Source: Enhygromyxa salina (lineage in GTDB: Bacteria; Myxococcota_A; Polyangia; Nannocystales; Nannocystaceae). Taken from it: DNA of 58,532 bases. How positions within the stretch are numbered: position 1 is the first letter of the stretch; each line of letters opens with the position of its first letter. Below the pieces are notes generated by a model. That model made no database searches and had not been told where the DNA came from. It worked only from the letters and a program-made list of their open reading frames with translations. Made by a program: the position numbers and the translations under genes. The stretch lies in contig NZ_PVNK01000268.1 of the NCBI RefSeq assembly GCF_002994615.1, forward strand, positions 1 through 58,532, read 5' to 3'. Below are positions 28,292 to 35,999 of the stretch, one piece after another.

Positions 28292-29644
28292 GTGCTATCC
28301 TTGAAGGCTTCATTTCCCCGCGCCGCCAGTGCTCTGAGCCTGACTCTCGCAGCTGCTCTTTGTTTGGCTGCATGTCGGATGGAGGCGCCGCCCATGTCCC
28401 CCGCAGCTGAACAAGAGCGGGACGGGGCCATCGAGTCCGCGAAGCAGGTGCGGCGAGACGCCGAAGCTCTCGATGAGGAGGAGGAGCGCCTCGAGACAGC
28501 GCGCCGTGGCATCGCTGCGGAGCTCGATGCGGTTCAGCTTCTACACGTCGAGGCTGTGCAGCAACACGAGCAAGACTCCGCACGATTCGCTCGCTACAAG
28601 GACGCGCTCGCCCAGGCGAAGACGATCAGCACCGAGGAGTGTGAGTCTCTGGACGAGACTCCGCTCTCGACCCTCACCACCCTCTACGAGGAGCTCGCCC
28701 AATTCGAGCGCGAATCCGCTCGTGACGAGGCCATCGAGCAGCTCGAGTCCTGCCGCAAGAAGACAGCCCAGCGGATGAAGAAGTTGGCGCGCTCCGGCCC
28801 TTCGGACTCGGAGATCAAGCAGGCGATCATCCAGGACTCGATCTCGCGGACCCCAGGGAACTGCCCTTGCCCCTACCACGCGGCCAGCAACGGCAGCCGC
28901 TGCGGTCGGCGGAGCGCGTACAGCAAGTACGGGGGCGAGTACGTGACCTGCTACGCGCAGCAGGTCTCGAATGAAGAGGTCCAGGAATACCGCTCGCGCT
29001 TGGTCGCAGACCCCCTGCTCATGCGACAGGACGATTTTGCAGATCCGTGGACGACCGCCGCGGGAGACAGGCCCGTTCCGGTCGAGCCGAGCCCCGTCCC
29101 ACCGATGGCTCCGGAGATGGGTGCTCGTGTTGCAGAGCTCGAGGCAGAGATCCAGAAGGTCGATGTCGAGCTCGCTGCGCTGTCCGCGAAGAAGACCGAT
29201 TTACTGGGGAAGGTGGGAAGCGCCGAGGGAGAGCTCGCGCGCCTGGACCAGCGAGAGCTGAAGCGCCAGCGTCAGTGGCACGCGCGCGCAAAGCAGCACG
29301 CCCAAAACACGCAGGTCGCTGGCGTCGTCCTCCTGATCACGGGGGTCCTGGGGGCCGTCGCCGGGGCCTACGGCTACTATGAGCAACCGACCACCCGGAC
29401 CGCCCTCGCGCAGGAGCGTGACGCCCAGGCGCTGAACGAAGAGCTCGGCCTGCCGACGGACACGAGCAAGGTCCAAGATCTCGAGGATCAGCTCGCTCGC
29501 CAAGAGACCCTCGGGCCCGTCGGCCTCGCCGTTGGCATCCCGCTGATCACGCTCGGGGTGCTGTTCATCTTCGCGGCTGACAAGCGCAAGAAGACCCTCG
29601 AGCGCATGAGCCTCTCCGCCGGCCGGCTGCAATGGCGCTTCTGA
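28292..29644 (+). CDS. Lipoprotein with coiled coil, CPCPY cysteine motif and two C-terminal hydrophobic helices
   Basis: I favour the GTG at 28292 (VLSLKASFPRAASALSL), which leads to lipobox CLAAC; a TTG at 28256 is possible. Mature residues ~15-140 are highly charged and coiled-coil-like (EEERLETARRGIAAELDAVQ). A cysteine motif follows (NCPCPYHAASNGSRCGRRSA, ending TCYAQQVS), a pattern I recall from small secreted proteins and some nuclease-associated proteins. A second charged helix (VAELEAEIQKVDVELAAL) precedes two hydrophobic stretches (VVLLITGVLGAVAGAYGYY; VGLAVGIPLITLGVLFIF). A lipid anchor plus inner-membrane-like helices is contradictory. It lies between the two copies of the 288-bp transposase repeat. 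Function unknown. Confidence 0.65.
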   Translation: MLSLKASFPRAASALSLTLAAALCLAACRMEAPPMSPAAEQERDGAIESAKQVRRDAEALDEEEERLETARRGIAAELDAVQLLHVEAVQQHEQDSARFARYKDALAQAKTISTEECESLDETPLSTLTTLYEELAQFERESARDEAIEQLESCRKKTAQRMKKLARSGPSDSEIKQAIIQDSISRTPGNCPCPYHAASNGSRCGRRSAYSKYGGEYVTCYAQQVSNEEVQEYRSRLVADPLLMRQDDFADPWTTAAGDRPVPVEPSPVPPMAPEMGARVAELEAEIQKVDVELAALSAKKTDLLGKVGSAEGELARLDQRELKRQRQWHARAKQHAQNTQVAGVVLLITGVLGAVAGAYGYYEQPTTRTALAQERDAQALNEELGLPTDTSKVQDLEDQLARQETLGPVGLAVGIPLITLGVLFIFAADKRKKTLERMSLSAGRLQWRF

Positions 29645-29661
29645 GCGCGGAGATCACACAC

Positions 29662-29949
29662 TCGACCGGTATCGCAGGGATCGTCGCCGCTCCACACGCT
29701 GTCGAATCGGCCCAATCGGGCGTTGCGGGCACGGGCCACCACACTGTGGAGTTGTTGCTTGAACGGGACCAGGTTGGCATCGGGGTCGGTCACGTCCGTG
29801 TGGTGGTGGTCGGACATCCACAGGCTCGCGTGGACTTGAATGCCATAGCGTTCAGCGTTGTGAGCGAGGCAATAGCCGATGAAGTTGGCGAGCTCCGCTG
29901 GATGAGCGCCCGGCGCGAACAGCATCATTCGGCCGATGCAGCGGCGGTT
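29662..29949 (-). repeat. 288-bp direct repeat, copy 2 (orphan fragment of the Y1 transposase gene)
   Basis: Exact copy of 27480-27767, beginning 18 bp after the lipoprotein stop and ending at the left edge of the IS3-type remnant. It encodes only the middle of the transposase (NRRCIGRMMLF through the HUH motif to DPCDTGR) and lacks the catalytic tyrosine, so it is not a functional gene. Confidence 0.9.
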
Positions 29950-30006
29950 TAGATCTGCCCCAGTTTGAAGGACACCTCCGGAAGAGGGAAACTGGAGGAC
30001 AATCAC

Positions 30007-30306
30007 GTGCCACGCAAAAAGCGCAGGACATTTACAAAGCATCAGAAGCAGGAGGCAGTCGAGATCTGCCTCCGGTCAACCAAGCCGATCGCCCAGGTCG
30101 CACGAGATCTCGACCTCCCCGAGAACTCCCTGCGGGTCTGGGTGAAGCAGGCCAAGATCGACGAGGCTGGCCCTCGCGAAGACGGCCCACTGACCACCGA
30201 AGAGCAGGAAGAGCTCAGGCGCCTTCGGAGGGAAAATCGCGAGCTGAAGATGGAGCGCGATTTCCTAAAAAAAGCCGCGGCCTTCTTCGCCAAGGACAGC
30301 TCGTAG
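30007..30306 (+). CDS. IS3-family transposase OrfA
   Basis: A GTG at 30007 (VPRKKRRTFTKHQKQEAVEI) gives 99 aa; an upstream ATG at 29965 adds 14 residues. It has a helix-turn-helix (ICLRSTKPIAQVARDLDLPE) and a leucine-zipper-like end (ELRRLRRENRELKMERDFLK), which is standard for OrfA, the DNA-binding subunit. Near the 3' end a run of seven A followed by G (30267-30273) is the classic slippery site at which ribosomes shift to -1 to make the OrfAB transposase. The downstream orfB frame is indeed -1 relative to this one. Confidence 0.85.
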   Translation: MPRKKRRTFTKHQKQEAVEICLRSTKPIAQVARDLDLPENSLRVWVKQAKIDEAGPREDGPLTTEEQEELRRLRRENRELKMERDFLKKAAAFFAKDSS

Positions 30307-30566
30307 CGGCTGAGGCCTACGAGCTGATCCAGGCAGAGAAGGCCAACTTCCCAGTCAGCACCATATGCAAGGTCCTCGGGGTCTCGAGGTCAGGCTTCTA
30401 CGCCTGGCAGAAGCGAGAGCCGTCGAAGCGGGCCAAGGACAACGAGGAGCTGAGCGCCAAGATCGTCGAGATCTTCGACGCGAGCCTCGGAGCCGGCGAC
30501 CAGCCCCAGACGCACCTCACGACGCGACTCCAACCGGATCGCCGCGCTAGCAGCCCGGGCTGCTAG
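30294..30566 (+). pseudogene. IS3-family transposase OrfB, truncated N-terminal fragment
   Basis: In the -1 frame relative to orfA the sequence reads LVAAEAYELIQAEKANFPVS, then CKVLGVSRSGFYAWQKREPS, the typical start of IS3 OrfB. About 50 residues later it becomes unrelated text (GDQPQTHLTTRLQPDRR) and stops at 30564-30566 inside the palindrome. The DDE integrase core is absent, so no active transposase can be made. Confidence 0.8.
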
Positions 30567-30582
30567 CACCCCGGGCTGCTAG
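30547..30582. repeat. Two overlapping copies of a 20-bp palindrome at the der stop codon
   Basis: CTAGCAGCCCGGGCTGCTAG occurs at 30547-30566 as a perfect palindrome. A second copy with one changed base (CACCCC for CAGCCC) is at 30563-30582, sharing four bases. The TAG stop of der (minus strand, 30579-30581) is part of the second copy. The same perfect 20-mer recurs at the tmk stop (37664-37683). No T-run follows, so it is not a classical terminator. Confidence 0.85.
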
Positions 30583-32024
30583 CGCTTCTTGGCCTTGGCG
30601 TCTTTGTTGCCGCGTCCACGACCGCGGACGACCAGGCGCACGGGGATGCCCCGAAGATGCCAGCGCGTGCGGATCCGTCGGATCAGGTAGCGCTCGTAGT
30701 CGGGCCCGAGGCAGCGCCCGTGGTTGGCCGAGATCACGATCAGCGGGGGCTCGCTGTCGGCCTGGGTCGCGAAGTAGAGCCGCACGGGCTTGGCCCGCCA
30801 CATCGGCGGGCTGTGGTCGGCGACCGCAGCCTGCAGCTCCTGGTTGAGCGCAGCGGTCGGGATCCGCTTTTGCAGCGCCGCGGCGGTCCGGACCGACGCG
30901 TCGAGCAGCTCGTCGAGGTTGAAGGAGCGGCCCTCGCCGCGGTCGCGGCCCTCGCCGACGACCGAGGTCTTGACGATCCACGGCCGCTCGAGAAACGCGA
31001 GCGACTCCTGGGTGTGGCGCAGACGGTCGCGCGCGAGCTTGGCGTCCTTGGTCACGCGGTCCCACTTGTGCAGCGCCACGACCACGCCCTTGCCGCGAAT
31101 GAAGGCCATCCGCGCCAGGCGCTGATCCTGATCGGTCACGCCCTCGGTCGCGTCGATGACCAGGACCACGACCTGGGTCCGCTCCATCGTGCGGATCGAC
31201 TTGATCGCCGCGAGCTTCTCCATCGCCCGCGCGACCTGCTTGCGCCTGCGCAAGCCGGCGGTGTCGGTCAACACGAGGTCGCGGTCCTTGTACTTGAAGG
31301 GCAGGTAGATCGGATCCCGCGTGGTCCCCGGCTGCTCGGACACGATCACTCGCTGCTCACGCATCAGGGTGTTGATCAGCGTGGACTTGCCGGCGTTGGG
31401 GCGGCCGATGAAGGCCAGGCGGGTGCCCGGGGGGATCGGCACGGGCGCGACCTCGGTCGCGGCCGGCAGGCGCTCGAGCAGCGCGTCACAAAAGTCGCCG
31501 ACGTTGCGCCCGTGGGCGGCCGAGATCGGGTGAACCTCGCCGAGCCCGAGCTCGTGGAGCGCGGCGGCGGCGAGCTCGCGGCGGTCACTGTCGGCCTTGT
31601 TGGCCGCGACCAGCACCGGCTTGCCGCTGCGCCGCAGGTGCGCCGCGATCTCGAAGTCGACCGTCGTCGCGCCCTCGAGCGCGTCGAGCACGAACAAGAT
31701 CAGATCGGCCTCCTCGATCGCAACCTCGGCCTGGCTGCGGATGTCGCCGGGCAGCCCGGTGTCGAGGCTGGGGTCGACGCCACCAGTGTCGACGAGCAAG
31801 AAGTGCCGGCCCTCCCACGAGCCGACGCCGTAGAGGCGATCGCGCGTGACCCCGGGCTTGTCCTCGACGATCGCCTCGCGGCGCCCGACGAGGCGGTTGA
31901 AGAGCGTCGACTTGCCGACGTTGGGCCGGCCAATGATCGCGACCAGCGGCGCGCTCCCGAACGAAGGGCCACCTTCGTTCGGAGCCTCGGGCATCTCGAC
32001 CTCGGACATCTCGGACTCAGTCAT
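30579..32024 (-). CDS. der: Ribosome biogenesis GTPase Der (EngA)
   Basis: The 481-aa protein has two tandem GTPase domains, the mark of Der. Domain 1 shows IGRPNVGKSTLFNRLVG near residue 32, DTGG and NKAD. Domain 2 shows IGRPNAGKSTLINTLM near residue 207, DTAGLRRR and HKWD. A C-terminal KH-like domain (PVRLYFATQADSEPPLIVI) ends in a basic tail (GRGRGNKDAKAKKR). Der acts in assembly of the 50S ribosomal subunit. Its ATG overlaps the end of era by 8 bp, so the two GTPases are co-expressed. The first ~25 residues are acidic and may start at a later ATG. Confidence 0.97.
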   Translation of the reverse strand: MTESEMSEVEMPEAPNEGGPSFGSAPLVAIIGRPNVGKSTLFNRLVGRREAIVEDKPGVTRDRLYGVGSWEGRHFLLVDTGGVDPSLDTGLPGDIRSQAEVAIEEADLILFVLDALEGATTVDFEIAAHLRRSGKPVLVAANKADSDRRELAAAALHELGLGEVHPISAAHGRNVGDFCDALLERLPAATEVAPVPIPPGTRLAFIGRPNAGKSTLINTLMREQRVIVSEQPGTTRDPIYLPFKYKDRDLVLTDTAGLRRRKQVARAMEKLAAIKSIRTMERTQVVVLVIDATEGVTDQDQRLARMAFIRGKGVVVALHKWDRVTKDAKLARDRLRHTQESLAFLERPWIVKTSVVGEGRDRGEGRSFNLDELLDASVRTAAALQKRIPTAALNQELQAAVADHSPPMWRAKPVRLYFATQADSEPPLIVISANHGRCLGPDYERYLIRRIRTRWHLRGIPVRLVVRGRGRGNKDAKAKKR

Positions 32025-33015
32025 CAGACCCCTCCCCGCTCACGGCGCCGCCAGCCCGGTAACCGAGGTCGTCGAGCTTCTTGGGATCCTTGGTCCAGCG
32101 CGGCGTGACCCGGACCTCGACGAAGAGCTCGCACGGGCGCCCCGTCAGGGCCGAGATGCGCTCGCGGGCGCCCATCGAGATCGCCTTGATCGTCCGGCCC
32201 TTGGCCCCGATTACGATGCCCTTTTGGCTCCCGCGCTCGACGTGGATCAGCGCCTCCACGCGGTCGCGCTCGCGCAGCTCCTTGAACTCCGAGATCGTCA
32301 CGGCCGAGCTGTAGGGCAGCTCCTGCCCGAGGCGCTCGAACAGCACGGCGCGGATCAGCTCGGCTGCGTGCCAGCGCATGCTGCGATCGCTCAGCTGGTC
32401 CGGAGCGTAGTAGGCCGGGCCCGCGGGCAGCGCCTGCTCGACCTCCGCCCGCAGCGCCTCGAGCCCGCGCTGGCGCAGCGCGCTGACCGGGACCACCCCG
32501 TCGAAGGCGTGGACAGCCTGCCACTTGGAGATGATCGGCAACAGGAGATCGCGCTCGGTCAACAGATCGCACTTGGTCAGGACCAGGACCATGCGCCGCC
32601 CGGACTCGGCGAGCTGCGCGACCGCGTCGCGGGCCCCGGGTCCAGGCTCCCAATCGGCCGCCGCGGCCTCGCCCGCAGGGCCCGGGGCAAAGCGCGGGAC
32701 CTCTGCCAACATCAGGACGAGATCGACCCCTCGCGCGCCACGCAGGGCCTCGTCGACCATGAACTTGTTGAGCGCCGACTTGGGCCGGTGGATGCCGGGC
32801 GTGTCGACGAGCACGGCCTGGAAGCGCTCCGTCGTCCAGATCCCGAGCATCCGCTCGCGGGTCGTCTGCGGCAGCTGGGTCGCGACCGCCAGCTCCTCGC
32901 CGAGCAGCGCGTTGAGCAGAGTCGACTTCCCGACGTTGGGCCGACCGCACAACGCGACGAAGCCCGAGCGAAAGCCCGCCTCGCTCGACTCGTCACTGGG
33001 TCGATCGTCATCCAT
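32017..33015 (-). CDS. era: GTPase Era
   Basis: I chose the ATG at 33015 (MDDDRPSDESSEAGF), giving 332 aa; a TTG at 33054 is possible. The GTPase domain has GRPNVGKSTLLNALLG, PQTTR in switch I, DTPG and TKCD (TKxD replaces NKxD). The C-terminal KH domain contains GIVIGAKGRTIKAI, which binds the 3' end of 16S rRNA. Era checks 30S subunit maturation. There is a short acidic insertion (GPAGEAAAADWEPGPGARD) near residue 130 that most Era proteins lack. It is first in the era-der operon. Confidence 0.96.
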   Translation of the reverse strand: MDDDRPSDESSEAGFRSGFVALCGRPNVGKSTLLNALLGEELAVATQLPQTTRERMLGIWTTERFQAVLVDTPGIHRPKSALNKFMVDEALRGARGVDLVLMLAEVPRFAPGPAGEAAAADWEPGPGARDAVAQLAESGRRMVLVLTKCDLLTERDLLLPIISKWQAVHAFDGVVPVSALRQRGLEALRAEVEQALPAGPAYYAPDQLSDRSMRWHAAELIRAVLFERLGQELPYSSAVTISEFKELRERDRVEALIHVERGSQKGIVIGAKGRTIKAISMGARERISALTGRPCELFVEVRVTPRWTKDPKKLDDLGYRAGGAVSGEGSDD

Positions 33016-33108
33016 CGGCGACGGGGTTATTGGCGAAAAGACCAGCCAAGACAAGTCGGCCCCGCCGATCGTGGACTTTGGCGCCCCGTGTTCCTAGACT
33101 CGCGGACC

Positions 33109-33414
33109 GTGGGCGACGAGGGCGACGTGGGCGGCGAGGGCGACGAGGGCGGCGGGCAAGCTCGTGACTGGAGCGCGCTGAGCTTGGCCGCCGGGCTGTT
33201 CAGTGTCGCGTGGGCCGTGGCCATCGTGCTTCCCAGCGCCCCCAACCTTCCGGCGTGGCCGGCGGCGAGCGTCGGGATCCTCGCGCTGGTGTTCTCGCGC
33301 GCGCCGGGTCGCCCCCTGCTCCGAGCGATCGGCGCATTCCTCGGACTTGGCGGAGTGCTGGTCGGGCTCGGCAAGATCCTGGCCCTCTGGGGCCTGCTCG
33401 AGCTGCTGAGTTAG
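33109..33414 (+). CDS. Small membrane protein of unknown function
   Basis: Starting at the GTG at 33109 the product is 101 aa. A Gly/Asp/Glu-rich leader (GDEGDVGGEGDEGGGQARDW) precedes three hydrophobic segments (ALSLAAGLFSVAWAVAIVL, PAASVGILALVF, AIGAFLGLGGVLVGLGKILAL). It is divergent from era across 93 bp. The upstream part of the same open frame is antisense to der and era and was ignored. I do not recognise the family, and the start is uncertain. Confidence 0.55.
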   Translation: MGDEGDVGGEGDEGGGQARDWSALSLAAGLFSVAWAVAIVLPSAPNLPAWPAASVGILALVFSRAPGRPLLRAIGAFLGLGGVLVGLGKILALWGLLELLS

Positions 33415-33494
33415 CGCAATTAAAACTGCTCAACCGTTCATGTACTACATGTAGGATATTTGATTTCATTGACGCACACGCCGATAGTCCCCGC

Positions 33495-33833
33495 ATGCAG
33501 GAACGGCGCAGTGCGACTCGCATCGACAAGGTCTTCCGAGTTCTGATCGCCACCGAGGAGTTCGGCGACCAGTGGTTTGTGGCGCGCAACATCTCGGCGA
33601 CGGGCATGTTCGTCGAGATGGCCGAGCCGCTGCCCCTCAAGACCAAGGTCATCGTCCGGTTCTCGTTGCCCGATGACGACGCCGCGATCTGCGCGATGGC
33701 CCGGGTTCAGAACCACTATTACGTGCACTACAACGACGGCGACGACCTGCGCGGCCTGACCGGCGTCGGCGTCCGCTTCTTGCGTTTCGTGCCCGAGGCA
33801 GGCGCCCCGGTGCCGCGCGACCGGCTCCACTAG
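33495..33833 (+). CDS. PilZ domain protein
   Basis: The 112-aa protein starts at the ATG at 33495. It has the basic arm RRSATRI near the N-terminus and NISATGMFVEM about 30 residues later, the pair of motifs (RxxxR and [DN]xSxxG) that bind cyclic di-GMP in PilZ domains. The rest fits the small PilZ beta-barrel (LKTKVIVRFSLPDDD, LTGVGVRFLRF). Single-domain PilZ proteins relay c-di-GMP signals to motility or secretion machines. The gene stands alone, followed within 3 bp by a repeat element with a strong hairpin. Confidence 0.85.
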   Translation: MQERRSATRIDKVFRVLIATEEFGDQWFVARNISATGMFVEMAEPLPLKTKVIVRFSLPDDDAAICAMARVQNHYYVHYNDGDDLRGLTGVGVRFLRFVPEAGAPVPRDRLH

Positions 33834-33835
33834 CC

Positions 33836-34003
33836 CTGAATCAAGCGCTGCGCGCTCGACTCAGGCCTTCTAATCTTCAAGGGGCCTTTCAAAAAGGCCC
33901 CTCGCTGCGGCGGCAAAGCCCCCTCCGCTCACCCCAAACGCTCGCCTTGCGGCTCGTACTCGCCCTAAATCATTCAGCTTTCTAAATTCAGCGCTTGATT
34001 TAG
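33836..34003. repeat. 168-bp MITE-like element with 15-bp terminal inverted repeats
   Basis: The ends CTGAATCAAGCGCTG (33836-33850) and CAGCGCTTGATTTAG (33989-34003) are inverted copies with one mismatch. The inside holds an 80-bp unit (33875-33954) beginning with the hairpin AGGGGCCTTT-CAA-AAAGGCCCCT. The same 80-bp unit occurs twice at 57480-57651, and the left end recurs at 57441. There is no coding capacity. The left end follows the PilZ stop directly. No target-site duplication is clear. Confidence 0.7.
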
Positions 34004-34168
34004 ATTCCCCCAGCGACGATCCAAGCTGTTGAAATCACCAGACTAATTTGCCCGACACGACTCGGGAAGCTGCGCTCGGTCGCGGTCCTTGGCCTCCCCT
34101 CGGCCTCGGCCGCGACCGCGTCATTTTGTGCGAAAATTTTGGCTTCGAGGGCGAGTCCGCTAGCGGAC

Positions 34169-35989
34169 ATGGTCGTGGCTCGCCGCTCCCTCACCCCCGA
34201 GCTGTCCGCTCTGCTGGTCGCGAGCACCCTCGGCTGCACCGGGCCGCCGGCCGAGGTCGTGATCGACACCCGGATCGGAGATCGGCAGGCCCAGACCGAG
34301 GCCGAGGCCGCGCGCGAGACCCTCGCGGCGCTCGCAGAGGCCGGCGCGCAATGGTGGGCCCTGCGCGACGCTCGCCAGGCCGACGCGACCGAGGTCCAAG
34401 CCGGCGATCCGATCGCCTATGAGCCCGCGCCGCCGCGCGAGACGTCGAGCCTCGACGCGCAGCTCCACGCCCTGCGCGAGGGACCAATCGACGAAGTTTC
34501 GATGATCACCCGCAACCTCGCCGAGGCCGGGCCCGAGCTGTGGCCGCAGATCTCGACGCTGCTCCTCGCCGAGCGCGAGCGACCCAAACGCGAGTACAAG
34601 CAGGTGCTCGGGGTCATCGGCGGCGACGTCCCCAATCGCTATGGCCACTTCTCGCTCCACTGGAAGAAGGCCCACGGCCACGACGTGCGCGTGTCCGAAG
34701 ACTGGTTCGAGGACCTGCTCGGGCTCGCGCCCGCGCGCATCTCCAAGCCCCTGCGACCGGTCTATCGCGACACCCTGCTGACGGTCGCGCTGCTGCGCGC
34801 GGCCGCCGGGATCGCCCAGCGTGAGCCGGCCCTGGTCGGCGAGGTGGTCTCGACCTTGCTCGACGCCGCCTACGTCCACGGGGGGACCTTCCGCGACGAG
34901 GTCGGACGCAGCGTCGACGCGATCGGCGACCCGGCGATCTCGCATCTGATGCGCGAGTCCGTCACGCCCGACGACGCCGAGGAAGGTTCGACGGCCGAGC
35001 GCCGGGCGGCCTACGCGATCTACTGCCTCGACCGCATGGATCGCCTCCACCCGAGCCGCGCGATCGAGGCCGTCGCCGGGGACCGTCGCCTGCTCGCCGA
35101 CGTGCTCGGAGCCTACGGCCTCGTCCGCGACGGTGAGGCCGCGCCGCTGCTGCTCGACTGGGTCGACGCCGACGCGCCCGGGGTCCGCCGCGCCGCGCGG
35201 GCCTCGTTCGAGGCCTACGTGACCGGGCCGCTCCCGAAGGTCCGGCGCAAGTCGATCCGCCTCCTCGGCGGCCAGACGACCACGCAGCGGGCCGAGCTCA
35301 GCTACCGTGAGCACGCGCGGCTGGCGATCCGCGAGCGCCTGAGCGCCTTCGATCCCGAGCTGCTCGAGCCCGAGTGCGAGCTGTGGCAGCCGGGCGGGAT
35401 CGTCGACCCCAAGTGCGAGGGGCAGCCCGAGCGCCTGTTTCACGCCTACATCGAGCGGATCGACGCGCGCCGATCGTCGCGCCGCGACGCGCTCGTCGCC
35501 CGGGCCCTGTCGAGCAGCGATCTGATCGCGGGCGCGGCGATGCTCGACACGCTGTTGACCGACGGCAGCGATCCCGTCGAGCCCGATCTGATCGCCCCCT
35601 TCTACGTCGAGGTCGCGGATCGGATCGAGGCCGAGGGTGACCCGACCCGGGCCGCGCAGCTGCTGCGCAAGAGCGCGATCTTGCTGGCCGACGCCGATCC
35701 TGTCCGCGCGCGCGAGCTGACCGTCGACGCGCTCGTGCTCGAGGCCCAGGTCGAGGGCATCGATGAAGGCGGGCGCCAGATGCTGCTCGGGACCGCGCGC
35801 GACCTCGATCCGGACGGGCCCGCGGTCTCAGCCGCGCTCGGACGGCTCGAGGCCCAACTCGACGAGTCCGGCGGCAGCGCCCGCGAGCGCCTGCGCAACC
35901 TCATGCTGATGCTGCTCGCGGCCCTCGGGCTGCTCGCGTGGATCGGCGCCCGTATCCACCGCCCCCGCGAGGCCGAGGGCACCCAGTAG
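34169..35989 (+). CDS. Lipoprotein with HEAT-like helical repeats and C-terminal membrane helix
   Basis: I chose the ATG at 34169, which puts the lipobox (STLGC) about 23 residues in, as for a normal lipoprotein signal; an ATG at 34139 adds ten residues. Mature size is about 580 aa. The middle is alpha-helical with HEAT/TPR-like spacing (AISHLMRESVTPDDAEEG, ADVLGAYGLVRDGEAAPLLL, AIEAVAGDRRL). A hydrophobic helix (NLMLMLLAALGLLAWIGARI) lies 13 residues from the C-terminus, again combining a lipid anchor with an inner-membrane-type helix. No known domain name. It stands alone; the gap before it holds the MITE-like repeat. Confidence 0.7.
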   Translation: MVVARRSLTPELSALLVASTLGCTGPPAEVVIDTRIGDRQAQTEAEAARETLAALAEAGAQWWALRDARQADATEVQAGDPIAYEPAPPRETSSLDAQLHALREGPIDEVSMITRNLAEAGPELWPQISTLLLAERERPKREYKQVLGVIGGDVPNRYGHFSLHWKKAHGHDVRVSEDWFEDLLGLAPARISKPLRPVYRDTLLTVALLRAAAGIAQREPALVGEVVSTLLDAAYVHGGTFRDEVGRSVDAIGDPAISHLMRESVTPDDAEEGSTAERRAAYAIYCLDRMDRLHPSRAIEAVAGDRRLLADVLGAYGLVRDGEAAPLLLDWVDADAPGVRRAARASFEAYVTGPLPKVRRKSIRLLGGQTTTQRAELSYREHARLAIRERLSAFDPELLEPECELWQPGGIVDPKCEGQPERLFHAYIERIDARRSSRRDALVARALSSSDLIAGAAMLDTLLTDGSDPVEPDLIAPFYVEVADRIEAEGDPTRAAQLLRKSAILLADADPVRARELTVDALVLEAQVEGIDEGGRQMLLGTARDLDPDGPAVSAALGRLEAQLDESGGSARERLRNLMLMLLAALGLLAWIGARIHRPREAEGTQ

Positions 35990-35999
35990 AGGCGCGGGC

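Larger units (their letters stand above)
29950..30566 (+). mobile_element. Truncated IS3-family insertion sequence
   Basis: The segment starts right after the transposase fragment with tagatctgccccagtttgaagg, which resembles left ends of IS3-group elements, and holds an intact orfA plus the beginning of orfB. The right part of orfB, with the DDE catalytic residues, and the right end are missing. The element runs directly into the palindromes at the 3' end of der. Confidence 0.75.
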
